From the NCBI RefSeq assembly GCF_001418085.1, contig NZ_LIQH01000023.1, forward strand, positions 1 to 36,955: a stretch of DNA of 36,955 bases, read 5' to 3'. Positions 19,915 through 27,744 of this stretch are shown here, piece by piece. The position numbers and the translations under genes were made by a program. Each line of letters starts with the position of its first letter. Position 1 is the first letter of the stretch. Source of the DNA: Lacinutrix algicola. Its GTDB lineage: Bacteria > Bacteroidota > Bacteroidia > Flavobacteriales > Flavobacteriaceae. A model generated the notes under the pieces. The model searched no databases and was not told where the DNA came from. It worked only from the letters and a program-made list of their open reading frames with translations.

Positions 19915-20805
19915 TTACTTTTTACTTCTTGGATGTGCATTAGTATACACTTTTTTAAGTTCGGCTATACTATTATGTGTGTATATTTGGGTAGCAGCCA
20001 AACTTGAATGTCCTAAAAGCTCTTTAACAGCATTTAAATCTGCACCTTGATTTAATAAGTGTGTTGCAAATGAGTGCCTTAGTATATGCGGACTCTTTTT
20101 CACCTTATTAGATGCTAGACTAAAATACTCATTTATTATCCTGTAAACAAGAGTTTCGTATATTTTAACTCCTTTTTTTGTTAAAAAAAGTGAGTGAACA
20201 TCTTCAATTACACTTAGCTCTTTTCGTTTTGGTAAATAAACTTCTATTGTTTCTATTACTGATTGCAATAAGGGAACGTAACGCTCTTTATTTCGTTTCC
20301 CTAAGACTTTTAGCGTCTTGTTACCAAAGTCTATATCTGATAGCTTTATATTGACTAATTCTATTCTTCTTATACCTGTAGAATAAAACAACTCTATTAT
20401 TAGTTTATTTCTTAGACCTTCGTAATCATCTTCGTATTTTAAATCGTCTAGCGCTATATTTATTTCGGCTTCGGAAAAAGGAACTTGTATTTTTTTACTT
20501 GTTTTTAAAGCTTTGTGTTTCGCTAGTGGATTTATTTCTATGTCTCCTATTTTTAATAAGAACTTATAATAAGAATTTAACGCTGAGACTTTACGATTTA
20601 TACTTCGGTTTGTAATTTTAGATTCTACTAATTGCACAATCCAACTTCTAATTTGAGAGTAGTTTACTTTATCTAATTGCGAATCGTCGAATTCTTTAAC
20701 TAAATAGGATTGAAAAGAGTTTATATCGTTTGTATATGCTTTTACTGTTAAACTAGAATAGTTACGCTCTAGTTGCAGATAATCTGTAAAGGCTTTTATG
20801 GACAT
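19915..20805 (-). CDS. xerC: Tyrosine recombinase XerC
   Basis: The product has 296 residues, usual for XerC/XerD. An N-terminal SAM-like core-binding domain (SIKAFTDYLQLERNYSSLTVKAYTNDI ...) is followed by the catalytic domain. The catalytic set is complete: R146 (TGIRRIEL), K170 (VLGKRNKERYVPL), H240-xx-R243 (HILRHSFATHLL), H266 (LLGHSSLAATQIYTH) and nucleophile Y275. It resolves chromosome dimers at dif together with a partner Xer. Its place beside hpf and the tRNA-tuf cluster is a conserved housekeeping context, so it is not a mobile-element integrase despite the adjacent tRNA genes. No prophage or att repeats are seen. Confidence 0.93.
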   Translation of the reverse strand: MSIKAFTDYLQLERNYSSLTVKAYTNDINSFQSYLVKEFDDSQLDKVNYSQIRSWIVQLVESKITNRSINRKVSALNSYYKFLLKIGDIEINPLAKHKALKTSKKIQVPFSEAEINIALDDLKYEDDYEGLRNKLIIELFYSTGIRRIELVNIKLSDIDFGNKTLKVLGKRNKERYVPLLQSVIETIEVYLPKRKELSVIEDVHSLFLTKKGVKIYETLVYRIINEYFSLASNKVKKSPHILRHSFATHLLNQGADLNAVKELLGHSSLAATQIYTHNSIAELKKVYTNAHPRSKK

Positions 20806-20880
20806 AATTGTAATTTGTTTGTTAAATATAAGAAATAAGCATTACTTAAATTTACTAGTGTAAACTAAATTAACAAGTAC

Positions 20881-20981
20881 TCCCGCGTTAAGGATTGAAC
20901 GGTTTGTTTGAGCTCCTCGCAGAGAGCGAGTAGTGAAAGCCTGACCAAGACTTGCATTTTTATTGCAAGCCTTGGTAACGC
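20881..20981. ncRNA. Structured repeat element, Flavo-1-like, copy A
   Basis: A G+C-rich island in AT-rich DNA. The outer stem is GCGTTA (20885-20890) with TAACGC (20976-20981). One inner hairpin is CTCGC/GCGAG (near 20916-20930). A second inner hairpin is ACCAAG.CTTGCA with TGCAAG.CTTGGT (about 20944-20976). It shares ends and layout with copy B at 34273-34360. I recall a flavobacterial RNA family, Flavo-1, of this general look; the match is from memory and not tested. It begins 8 nt after the stop codon of the minus-strand gene at 20990-22408. The transcribed strand is not certain. Confidence 0.6.
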
Positions 20982-20989
20982 TATAAGAT

Positions 20990-22408
20990 TTATTCTTTAA
21001 AGAGTGATGCTCGTTTGCTTAGGTCTTGAATCATTTTTTCTTCGTCTTCACTTTCTAACAAGACATTGTATGTTTCCCAAAACTCTTTGTTATATGCTTT
21101 TGGCGAAAAAATATCCATATCCCATTTTTTTTCAAGTTCGGCTTCTATTTTATCGTGATCTAAGACAATGTCTGAGAACAAGATTTCTTGTATTGTATAA
21201 TAATAGCGTTCTTCTTTATTAAATTGCTCGGCAAATTGTTCGTCTTGTTTGTTTTTAGGTTTATAACCTACATTAACAAGTTTTGGTGTTTCGTAATAAA
21301 TATAATTAGGATACATTTTATCTTTATACTCCTTGTAACTTATTACTAACTTATGGTTGGTTAGTGTATCGAACAGGCGTTTACTTCTACTTTTTTGCTG
21401 TTGTGAAGCTGCTATTAGTTCGTATTCAACCTTTTTAATAGCGAAATTATCATAATAGATATACAACCAGCCTTTAGCTTCGAAACCTTCGTTGTAAACA
21501 CCTTTGGTGTCTAAACCTACATAGTCTTCGCCTTTAGTAATTTCTATTTTATATAGTTTACGTTCGTTATCTACTAAAATAGTATCGAGTTTAAATTGAT
21601 GATTTTTTAATATGTCTTCTCCAAATATTGCTTTTTTTCCATCTACATTTCTAAACATATTTAATTTACCTTGGAATATGTTTTGAAGTCCGTTTATTCT
21701 GTTATCATTCCATTTAATAGATTTCTCTAATAAAGCGGTTTTAACTTGACTTCTTTTTAAATTTTTAGGATTAGTTCTTACTGTAGAATTTTGATTTAAG
21801 TAAGAAGCATAAGTAAACAAGCTATCAACATCTCTTAAATCGTAACTTTTACGCATTTGATCTACATTAATCTTTAAATGTTTTTTTGCTGGTACTGCAT
21901 AACTGGAGTCGTAAACTGAAATAGCACTTTCGATAAGCCATTTAAATTCTTTTTTATTACGCTCTTTATGTCTTAAGAATCCTTTTTGAATGTATGAAGA
22001 ATCTGGCATTGTTGATGGCAACTGTTCGATTGCTTTTAAAACAATATCGTTACCTGTTTCTGGCCTTGCTTCTGCTTCTAGCACAACCTCGTCTAGAGAT
22101 GCTACTGCTTCTACTAAATATATTGGTTCAGATTCATCGTACTGATCTAATGGGATTTTTTCTGTTGAAAATCCGATAGATGAAACCACCAAAGTATCTG
22201 ACACATTCTCTTCTGGAATACGCAGTGCAAATTTTCCATCTGCATTTGTAATGGTACCTATTGCTGTACTTTTAATATAAACACTAGCACTTTCTATAGG
22301 TGAGTCGCTAAAAAAATCTACTACTTGATTATTAATTTCTTTTTGAGCGAAGACAATTGTGCTAAATAAAAAGAATAACAGACACAGAACTTGATTTGGG
22401 TATTTCAT
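20990..22408 (-). CDS. Secreted carboxypeptidase-regulatory-like domain protein
   Basis: A 472-residue protein with signal peptide MKYPNQVLCLLFFLFSTIVFAQ. Residues about 24-105 are a CarboxypepD_reg-like beta-sandwich (VVDFFSDSPIESASVYIKSTAIGTITNADGKFALRIP ... SIGFSTEKI), followed by the usual LDEVVLEA boundary. The rest is an outer-membrane-associated-looking domain without recognised catalytic residues (about 125-472). Such proteins are frequent in Bacteroidetes, and the function of this group is not known. The ATG at 22408 is chosen because the signal peptide starts there; an in-frame GTG at 22468 would put 20 unlikely residues before it. A perfect Shine-Dalgarno-like AAAGGAGGT lies 30 nt upstream, and the Flavo-1-like copy A follows the stop codon. 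Confidence 0.85.
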   Translation of the reverse strand: MKYPNQVLCLLFFLFSTIVFAQKEINNQVVDFFSDSPIESASVYIKSTAIGTITNADGKFALRIPEENVSDTLVVSSIGFSTEKIPLDQYDESEPIYLVEAVASLDEVVLEAEARPETGNDIVLKAIEQLPSTMPDSSYIQKGFLRHKERNKKEFKWLIESAISVYDSSYAVPAKKHLKINVDQMRKSYDLRDVDSLFTYASYLNQNSTVRTNPKNLKRSQVKTALLEKSIKWNDNRINGLQNIFQGKLNMFRNVDGKKAIFGEDILKNHQFKLDTILVDNERKLYKIEITKGEDYVGLDTKGVYNEGFEAKGWLYIYYDNFAIKKVEYELIAASQQQKSRSKRLFDTLTNHKLVISYKEYKDKMYPNYIYYETPKLVNVGYKPKNKQDEQFAEQFNKEERYYYTIQEILFSDIVLDHDKIEAELEKKWDMDIFSPKAYNKEFWETYNVLLESEDEEKMIQDLSKRASLFKE

Positions 22409-22438
22409 TTTTTTAAAAAAGTTGATATTTATAATTCG

Positions 22439-22477
22439 ACCTCCTTTCAATAACGAAAATATTGTCACGTTATTGAA
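22439..22477 (-). promoter_or_regulatory. Inverted repeat with an adjoining AAAGGAGGT in the leader
   Basis: TTCAATAACG and CGTTATTGAA (22468-22477 and 22446-22455) are perfect 10-bp arms with a 12-nt spacer, in the leader of the carboxypeptidase-regulatory-like gene. AAAGGAGGT (22439-22447) overlaps the end of the downstream arm on the minus strand. It lies 30 nt from the ATG, too far for ordinary Shine-Dalgarno use. Confidence 0.5.
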
Positions 22478-22625
22478 GTAAACTTGGTAAAAGTAATATT
22501 TCTTTTCTAAACTTTAATCTCTTTCTGTAAACTATAAAATTCTTGCTTTACCGAATTTAAGTCAGTATAAATAGCAAGAATCTTATATTTTACTTTAGGT
22601 ATATTTACCTTTATGTCAATTAACA

Positions 22626-22657
22626 TTTTAGCAAATTGAAAACAATTTTTGCTAAAA
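22626..22657 (-). terminator. Hairpin after the acyl-CoA dehydrogenase gene
   Basis: TTTTAGCAAATTG (22626-22638) pairs with CAATTTTTGCTAAAA (22643-22657) apart from a 2-nt bulge, with an AAAA loop. It begins 11 nt after the stop codon. The T run behind it on the minus strand is poor, so it may act as an mRNA 3' end more than as a strong intrinsic terminator. A second 9-bp hairpin (22539-22547 with 22573-22581) followed by TTTT lies further along. Confidence 0.55.
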
Positions 22658-22668
22658 CAATAATTTAA

Positions 22669-23841
22669 TTAATGCTTTACAGCTGGTTTATATTCCTTTT
22701 TATCAATTACCATTTTAGCGATAATCTCTCTTAAGATTTCAGAAGTTCCTCCTCCAATAGGTCCTAGTCTACTATCACGCAATAAACGTGCCATTGGATA
22801 CTCTTCCATATAACCATAGCCTCCTAACATTTGAAGACACTGATAAATAACGTCGTCTGCCATTTTTGTAGAGCGTAGCTTAGATATAGTTGCTTCTTTT
22901 ACAACATATTCGTTTTTATCTAATCTTGCTGCTACTGTGTAGTTAAATTCTTTACACACTTCCATATCTGCATAGCAGTCTGCCATTGTATGACGTAAAG
23001 CTTGAAACTTATCTATACTTTTACCAAATGCTTGACGTTCTCCCATATACTTTACTGCATATTCAAGTGCAAATTCTGCTCTTGCGTGTGCGTTAACACC
23101 CATAATTAAACGCTCGAAAGCAAAGTGTTGCATAATGTATGGAAAACCTTTTCCTTCTTCTCCCATTAAGTGGCTTGCCGGAATAACTACATTATCGAAT
23201 GCAATTTCTCCCGTATCACTAGCTCTCCAACCTAATTTATCTAATTTAGTTGCACTTACTCCTTTTGTATCTCTATCTACAATAAACATACTAATACCTT
23301 TATTACCAAGTTCTGGGCTTGTTTTGGCTGCAACTACAATATAATCGCTGTATACACCATTTGTAATAAAAGTTTTAGAACCATTTAATACATAAGTGTT
23401 TCCTTCTTTTACAGCAGTTGTTCGCATCCCTGCAACATCACTACCTCCAAAAGGTTCGGTTACTGCCATAGCACCAATAAACTCTCCTGTAATACTTTTT
23501 GTTAAATATTTTTGTTTAATCTCTTCGCTTCCTTCTGCATTTACATGCGTCATTGCTAAGTATGCATGCGCCCACATTGCTGCTGCGAAACCTCCAGAGT
23601 TTACTTTTTGAAGTTCTTCTAAAAATATAACGGTATAAAACAAATCTAAATCCATTCCACCATAAGCTTCAGGATATGCGATTCCGAAGAATCCCATCTC
23701 CCCAAATTTCTCCCATATAAAGCGTTCTATATGACCTGTTTTTTCCCACTTGTCTATATGCGGTACAACCTCTTTTTGCAAGAAATCTGCTAAACTTTGT
23801 CTAAATAAATTATGTTCTTCGGTGAAGTATCTGCTGTCCAT
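22669..23841 (-). CDS. Acyl-CoA dehydrogenase (helix-G glutamate type)
   Basis: A 390-residue FAD flavoenzyme of the acyl-CoA dehydrogenase family, which makes the alpha,beta double bond in an acyl-CoA and passes electrons to ETF. Conserved parts are GFFGIAYPEAYGG, the FAD/substrate motif MAVTEPFGGSDVAGMRTTA, FITNG, RQAFGK and QMLGGYGYMEEYPMARLLRDSR. The position that holds the catalytic Glu in short- and medium-chain enzymes (YEGT) is Gly here (G364 in IGGGT). A Glu is present at E243 in FAFERL, the place used by long-chain and isovaleryl-CoA dehydrogenases. A long-chain or branched-chain substrate is therefore more likely. It follows the helix-hairpin-helix gene by 11 nt. Confidence 0.9.
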   Translation of the reverse strand: MDSRYFTEEHNLFRQSLADFLQKEVVPHIDKWEKTGHIERFIWEKFGEMGFFGIAYPEAYGGMDLDLFYTVIFLEELQKVNSGGFAAAMWAHAYLAMTHVNAEGSEEIKQKYLTKSITGEFIGAMAVTEPFGGSDVAGMRTTAVKEGNTYVLNGSKTFITNGVYSDYIVVAAKTSPELGNKGISMFIVDRDTKGVSATKLDKLGWRASDTGEIAFDNVVIPASHLMGEEGKGFPYIMQHFAFERLIMGVNAHARAEFALEYAVKYMGERQAFGKSIDKFQALRHTMADCYADMEVCKEFNYTVAARLDKNEYVVKEATISKLRSTKMADDVIYQCLQMLGGYGYMEEYPMARLLRDSRLGPIGGGTSEILREIIAKMVIDKKEYKPAVKH

Positions 23842-23852
23842 TTTATTATATT

Positions 23853-24731
23853 CTAATTAAGCTGTAAATATAACTTAATTATCTCTATTTTTTTCACTGG
23901 AAAGTCTTTAACTTTTATTAAATCCTCAAAAGAACTAAAGCCTTCATGCAGTGTTCTGTATTCTATAATATTATGGGCTATTTCGTAATCTATAAATCTT
24001 ACAGTTACTAACTGTGATTTGGAAGCTGTGTTTAAATTAATCTTATTAATTGCTTTAGGCGTTTTTAAACTAAACGATTTTTTAAGCTCTTCTATTGTCT
24101 CTGGTTTTAAACCATAGACTTGATTTAACTCTATTATTGAAACAAATCCATTTTGTTTTGTTCGGTATTTAATAATACGCTGAGAATATGCCTCACCTAT
24201 TCCATAAACCTTTTGAAGCTGAATTGCTGTGGCAATATTTAAATCTATTTTCTCTGCTTCGGTTTTAGGCTTACTTGTACTGAAAGATTTAGTGTATTGT
24301 TTTTTAGGTTTTGGGTTTGTTACCCAATCTGGAAATTTAAAATAAGGAGATATTTTATTAAAAATTGAATCTGAAACTTTTGTGACTTGCTGAAATTGTT
24401 TTGAAGAATTTATCCATTGGTCTTTAGCTCTAAATTTTAAAAGTCTATTAATTTCTTCGCTAGACATTCCTAAAGTATAACCTTTATAATCTGTAATGAA
24501 ATTAGGATTAAACGGATAGATTTTTGGTTTACGCTTTTCAAGCTCTACCAATTTTAAAGAATCTATTTCTGTTTGAAATAACTGCAATGCTTTTGAATCT
24601 ACGGTTATCTCTTCCGAAGAAAAATTAACAAATGCATAAACACATTGCAAAGCAACAATAAGTAATAGCAATAAAAAAATCCCATTTCGTTGTTGCGTAG
24701 TGAACTTGAAATGGGATTTTATATTTTTCAT
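23853..24731 (-). CDS. ComEA-like helix-hairpin-helix protein
   Basis: A 292-residue protein with one N-terminal membrane anchor (GIFLLLLLIVALQCVYAFV) and an extracytoplasmic part. It carries at least two clear ComEA-type helix-hairpin-helix units: IDLNIATAIQLQKVYGIGEAYSQRIIKYR (from about residue 162) and INLNTASKSQLVTVRFIDYEIAHNIIEYR (from about 232). A weaker first unit lies near YTLGMSSEEINRLLKFR. ComEA-type units bind DNA, and in some bacteria ComEA draws in DNA for transformation. Flavobacterial homologues are usually annotated only as helix-hairpin-helix proteins, so a competence role is inference. It lies between the symporter (14 nt) and the acyl-CoA dehydrogenase (11 nt). Confidence 0.85.
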   Translation of the reverse strand: MKNIKSHFKFTTQQRNGIFLLLLLIVALQCVYAFVNFSSEEITVDSKALQLFQTEIDSLKLVELEKRKPKIYPFNPNFITDYKGYTLGMSSEEINRLLKFRAKDQWINSSKQFQQVTKVSDSIFNKISPYFKFPDWVTNPKPKKQYTKSFSTSKPKTEAEKIDLNIATAIQLQKVYGIGEAYSQRIIKYRTKQNGFVSIIELNQVYGLKPETIEELKKSFSLKTPKAINKINLNTASKSQLVTVRFIDYEIAHNIIEYRTLHEGFSSFEDLIKVKDFPVKKIEIIKLYLQLN

Positions 24732-24745
24732 ATTAATACTATATG

Positions 24746-26356
24746 TTATTCTTTTTTAGCTTTAATAGCAGACATATACTTTGTAAGCTCCTCCTTTACT
24801 TTAGGAGCAAGAAGTACTAAACCTATCATGTTGGGAACCATCATTGCAAATACCATAGCATCTGAGAATCCAATTACAGATCCTAAACTTGCTGCAGCAC
24901 CAACAACTACAAATACACAAAAGATAACTTTATAAGTGTACTCTGCTTTTTTAGTACGTCCGAATAGATAAGACCATCCTTGGTAACCGTAGTAAGACCA
25001 AGAAATCATAGAACTAAATGCGAACAATACAACCGCTATAGTTAATACATATGGGAACCATGAGATCGAAGATTCGAAAGCACTAGATGTTAATAAAATT
25101 GCTTGAGCATCACTTCCTGGAGGATTAGATGGATCTACAAAACCTGTAATAATTAATACTAAAGCCGTCATTGTACAAACAATAACAGTATCTATAAAAG
25201 GTTCTAATAATGCCACTAAACCTTCACTTGCAGCATATTTTGTTTTTACTGCAGAATGCGCTATCGAAGCCGAACCAATACCTGCTTCATTCGAGAATGC
25301 TGCACGTCTAAATCCTTGCACTAATACACCAACTACACCACCGGCAATTCCTTCTGGGCTAAATGCGCCATCCCAAATTGCTAGAAAAGCTGAACCAATC
25401 ATATCTGATTTAGAAATAATTACAAATAATGATGCTGCTACATAAATAGCAACCATGAACGGTACAATTTTATCTGTAACACTTGCAATTTTCTTAATAC
25501 CACCAATAATAACAATACCTACTAAAATAGCCATAACGAGACCAAATGCCCAACCATAACCATGTAAGAAAGATTGCTCTCCTCCTGTAATGTTTTCTAC
25601 TAATTGAAATGCTTGATTTACTTGGAACATGTTACCACCTCCAAAAGAACCACCAATAACAAATACAGCGAAAAGAACAGCTAGCACTCTACCTAAGCCG
25701 CCCATTCCTTTAGACTTTAATCCTTTTGTTAAGTAATACATTGGTCCTCCGTAAACAGTACCGTCTGATTCTATATCTCTATATTTTACACCTAAGGTAC
25801 ATTCTACAAATTTTGAAGCCATTCCTAAAAATCCAGCAATAATCATCCAAAATGTTGCTCCAGCTCCACCAATTGAAACTGCAATGGCAACACCTGCAAT
25901 GTTTCCTAAACCTACGGTAGCAGATAATGCAGCCGTTAATGCTTGGAAATGACTAACCTCACCTTCATGGTTTTCTACTTTTATAGTTTCTATAGAATCT
26001 CCTCCTGGAGTTGAATCTCCTGAAACATGCAAGTCCTGTATACTCTTATCATCTGCACCATCAAGATGATCGTACTTTCCTCTTACAATATTTACAGAAG
26101 TAAAGAATCCTCTAAAATTTATAAACTTAAAGTAAAAAGTAAAATATAAAGCTCCGAGTATTAAAGGAAATAGAACCCAAAATATTTTTACACCGCCTCC
26201 AAAATTTATTTGATAAAAGATTAAATCCACAAACCAGCCTGTTGCGCTTCCAAAGGCATTATCGATTTTTTGATCGATACCAATCTCTGCGGAGTCTTGA
26301 GCGATTGATAATAGTGGTAAAATTAAAGATAAAATTGAAAGAAGATACTTCTTCAT
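24746..26356 (-). CDS. Sodium:alanine/glycine symporter (AGCS family)
   Basis: A 536-residue integral membrane protein of the alanine-or-glycine:cation symporter family, importing a small neutral amino acid with Na+ (or H+). Signature segments are LSATVGLGNIAGVAIAVSIGGAGATFWM, the GGPMYYLTKGL block, RAAFSNEAGIGSASIAHSA and many hydrophobic helices. The N-terminus (MKKYLLSILSLILPLLSIAQ) looks like a signal peptide and is common in Bacteroidetes members. A hydrophilic insert of about 50 residues after the second helix (near VRGKYDHLDGADDK ... VENHEGEVS) lengthens it beyond the usual 450-500. It starts 92 nt after the potassium-channel gene and is the first of three closely spaced genes. The substrate cannot be set from sequence. 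Confidence 0.92.
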   Translation of the reverse strand: MKKYLLSILSLILPLLSIAQDSAEIGIDQKIDNAFGSATGWFVDLIFYQINFGGGVKIFWVLFPLILGALYFTFYFKFINFRGFFTSVNIVRGKYDHLDGADDKSIQDLHVSGDSTPGGDSIETIKVENHEGEVSHFQALTAALSATVGLGNIAGVAIAVSIGGAGATFWMIIAGFLGMASKFVECTLGVKYRDIESDGTVYGGPMYYLTKGLKSKGMGGLGRVLAVLFAVFVIGGSFGGGNMFQVNQAFQLVENITGGEQSFLHGYGWAFGLVMAILVGIVIIGGIKKIASVTDKIVPFMVAIYVAASLFVIISKSDMIGSAFLAIWDGAFSPEGIAGGVVGVLVQGFRRAAFSNEAGIGSASIAHSAVKTKYAASEGLVALLEPFIDTVIVCTMTALVLIITGFVDPSNPPGSDAQAILLTSSAFESSISWFPYVLTIAVVLFAFSSMISWSYYGYQGWSYLFGRTKKAEYTYKVIFCVFVVVGAAASLGSVIGFSDAMVFAMMVPNMIGLVLLAPKVKEELTKYMSAIKAKKE

Positions 26357-26448
26357 AATGTGTTTTAGTTAGTTAATTTTTAGTTTAAGAATAGCAAGAT
26401 GCAAAAAAATGCTGAGTTTATAAAATGGTAATCGTTAAAAGATTAACA

Positions 26449-27474
26449 CTAATCTAAATCGTAGATAGATTTTAGCTGTTGTATTTGCTCTGGTCTTCCA
26501 AGAACAATAACTTTAGAATGTGGTACTAATTTTATTTCGGCTTCAGGATTTACAATATATTCTCCTCCACTTCCTTTAAAACCAATAACTGTACATCCCG
26601 TTTTATTTCTTAAGTCTAAATCTTTAATAGTCTGCACTTTATTAGAAGTATTATAGAGTTTATCTACATCTATTTCTTCAATATTTACATTATCGCTTCC
26701 GCCTACTGCTAGGTTATCTATAAACTCTATTAAATCTGGTACTACAACTAAAGATGCCATGTGATCTCCCCCAATTCTATCTGGAGAAATAACATTATTA
26801 GCACCTGCTAATTTTAACTTTTGATAAGATGTTTCTCGAGAAGCACGACTAATTATGCATGCATTTTTGTTTATCTGTCTCGCTGAGAGTACTACAAATA
26901 GATTATCGGCATCACTTGGTAAAGCCGAAATTAATGTACCTGCTCTTTCTAAACCTGCTTGCAAAAGCACTTCATCTTCATTAGCATTTCCAAAAACCAT
27001 TGGCAATGTTTCACTTTGAAACTTCTCTATAATATCTTTATTTTTCTCTATAATTACAAATGCCTTTTTATAAGACATTAATTTTTTAGCGGCCTGTTTT
27101 CCATTACGTCCAAAACCACAAATAATGGTATGATTTTGAAAACCATCAATTTTCTTTTGCATCTTTTTCTTTTTTAGCTCATCGAAGTTATTTCTACTAA
27201 TAATATACTCGGTAATAATAGAAAGTGCATAACCTACTATTACAACACTAGACAAAATTAAAAATACAGTAAATATTTTAGAGCTATCATCCAGCGGTTG
27301 CACTTCACCAAAACCTACGGTTGTAATAGTAATAACCGTCATATAAATAGCATCCACCCAAGAGTATCCAGAGATCATTTTAAACCCTAAAACACCTGTT
27401 AACAATACAAATACTAATAGCGCAATGGCTAAATATATTTTTGTTCTAAAAAATTTAAGTAATGAATCTACCAT
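26449..27474 (-). CDS. Two-helix potassium channel with RCK domains
   Basis: A 341-residue potassium channel of the MthK type. It has TM1 at about 11-33, a pore helix with selectivity filter TTVGFGE (residues 51-57), TM2 at about 65-90, then a basic linker. A TrkA-N/RCK Rossmann domain begins at IICGFGRNG (G120-x-G122-xx-G125), and a TrkA-C domain lies at the end (KTGCTVIGFKGSGGEYIVNPEAEIKLVPHSKVIVLG). Four subunits form the pore, gated by ligand binding to the RCK ring; nucleotide or Ca2+ is the known class of ligand. The stop of the upstream PspC gene is only 3 nt from its start codon. Confidence 0.93.
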   Translation of the reverse strand: MVDSLLKFFRTKIYLAIALLVFVLLTGVLGFKMISGYSWVDAIYMTVITITTVGFGEVQPLDDSSKIFTVFLILSSVVIVGYALSIITEYIISRNNFDELKKKKMQKKIDGFQNHTIICGFGRNGKQAAKKLMSYKKAFVIIEKNKDIIEKFQSETLPMVFGNANEDEVLLQAGLERAGTLISALPSDADNLFVVLSARQINKNACIISRASRETSYQKLKLAGANNVISPDRIGGDHMASLVVVPDLIEFIDNLAVGGSDNVNIEEIDVDKLYNTSNKVQTIKDLDLRNKTGCTVIGFKGSGGEYIVNPEAEIKLVPHSKVIVLGRPEQIQQLKSIYDLD

Positions 27475-27477
27475 TTT

Positions 27478-27705
27478 TTACAAGTCGAAAACCGAAGATC
27501 TTTTAGTGTATAGAATATCTTTTATTCGCATCCAGAAAGCCATAAATAAGTATAAGGCAAAACCAAATCCCACGGTTATAAATGTTAAGTACATAAAAGA
27601 GGTACGAACAATTTTTGCACGAATACCTAATCTATCTGCTATTCGCTGACAAACATGGTAGCCGTGTTTTTGAAAAAACAATAATGTATTTCGTGCTATT
27701 TGCAT
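27478..27705 (-). CDS. Small PspC-domain membrane protein
   Basis: A 75-residue protein consisting of one PspC domain: an N-terminal amphipathic segment (HGYHVCQRIADRLGIRAKIVRTSFMYLT) and one hydrophobic helix (FITVGFGFALYLFMAFWMRIKD). PspC proteins take part in the phage-shock envelope stress response in some phyla. Flavobacterial stand-alone copies are conserved but little studied, and no pspA or pspB is near. It is sandwiched between DUF2851 (39 nt) and the potassium channel (3 nt), so cotranscription is likely. Confidence 0.88.
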   Translation of the reverse strand: MQIARNTLLFFQKHGYHVCQRIADRLGIRAKIVRTSFMYLTFITVGFGFALYLFMAFWMRIKDILYTKRSSVFDL

Positions 27706-27744
27706 ATTGCAAGGTAATAAAACCTTTTCTAATTTAATTCTAAA

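Noticed and set aside
19915-20805. Tyrosine recombinase next to tRNA genes as an integrative-element integrase
   Set aside because: Length, catalytic motifs and the fixed hpf-tRNA-tuf context fit housekeeping XerC; no att repeats, cargo or prophage genes are seen.
20806-20989. A hidden rpsU gene upstream of xerC
   Set aside because: I looked because rpsU often lies here in Bacteroidetes, but no S21 reading frame is present; the space holds the structured repeat and an AT-rich leader.
22409-22468. Earlier in-frame GTG start or an AUU start after the AAAGGAGGT for the carboxypeptidase-regulatory-like protein
   Set aside because: The signal peptide begins at ATG 22408; the GTG lies in the hairpin, and AUU starts are too rare to call without evidence.
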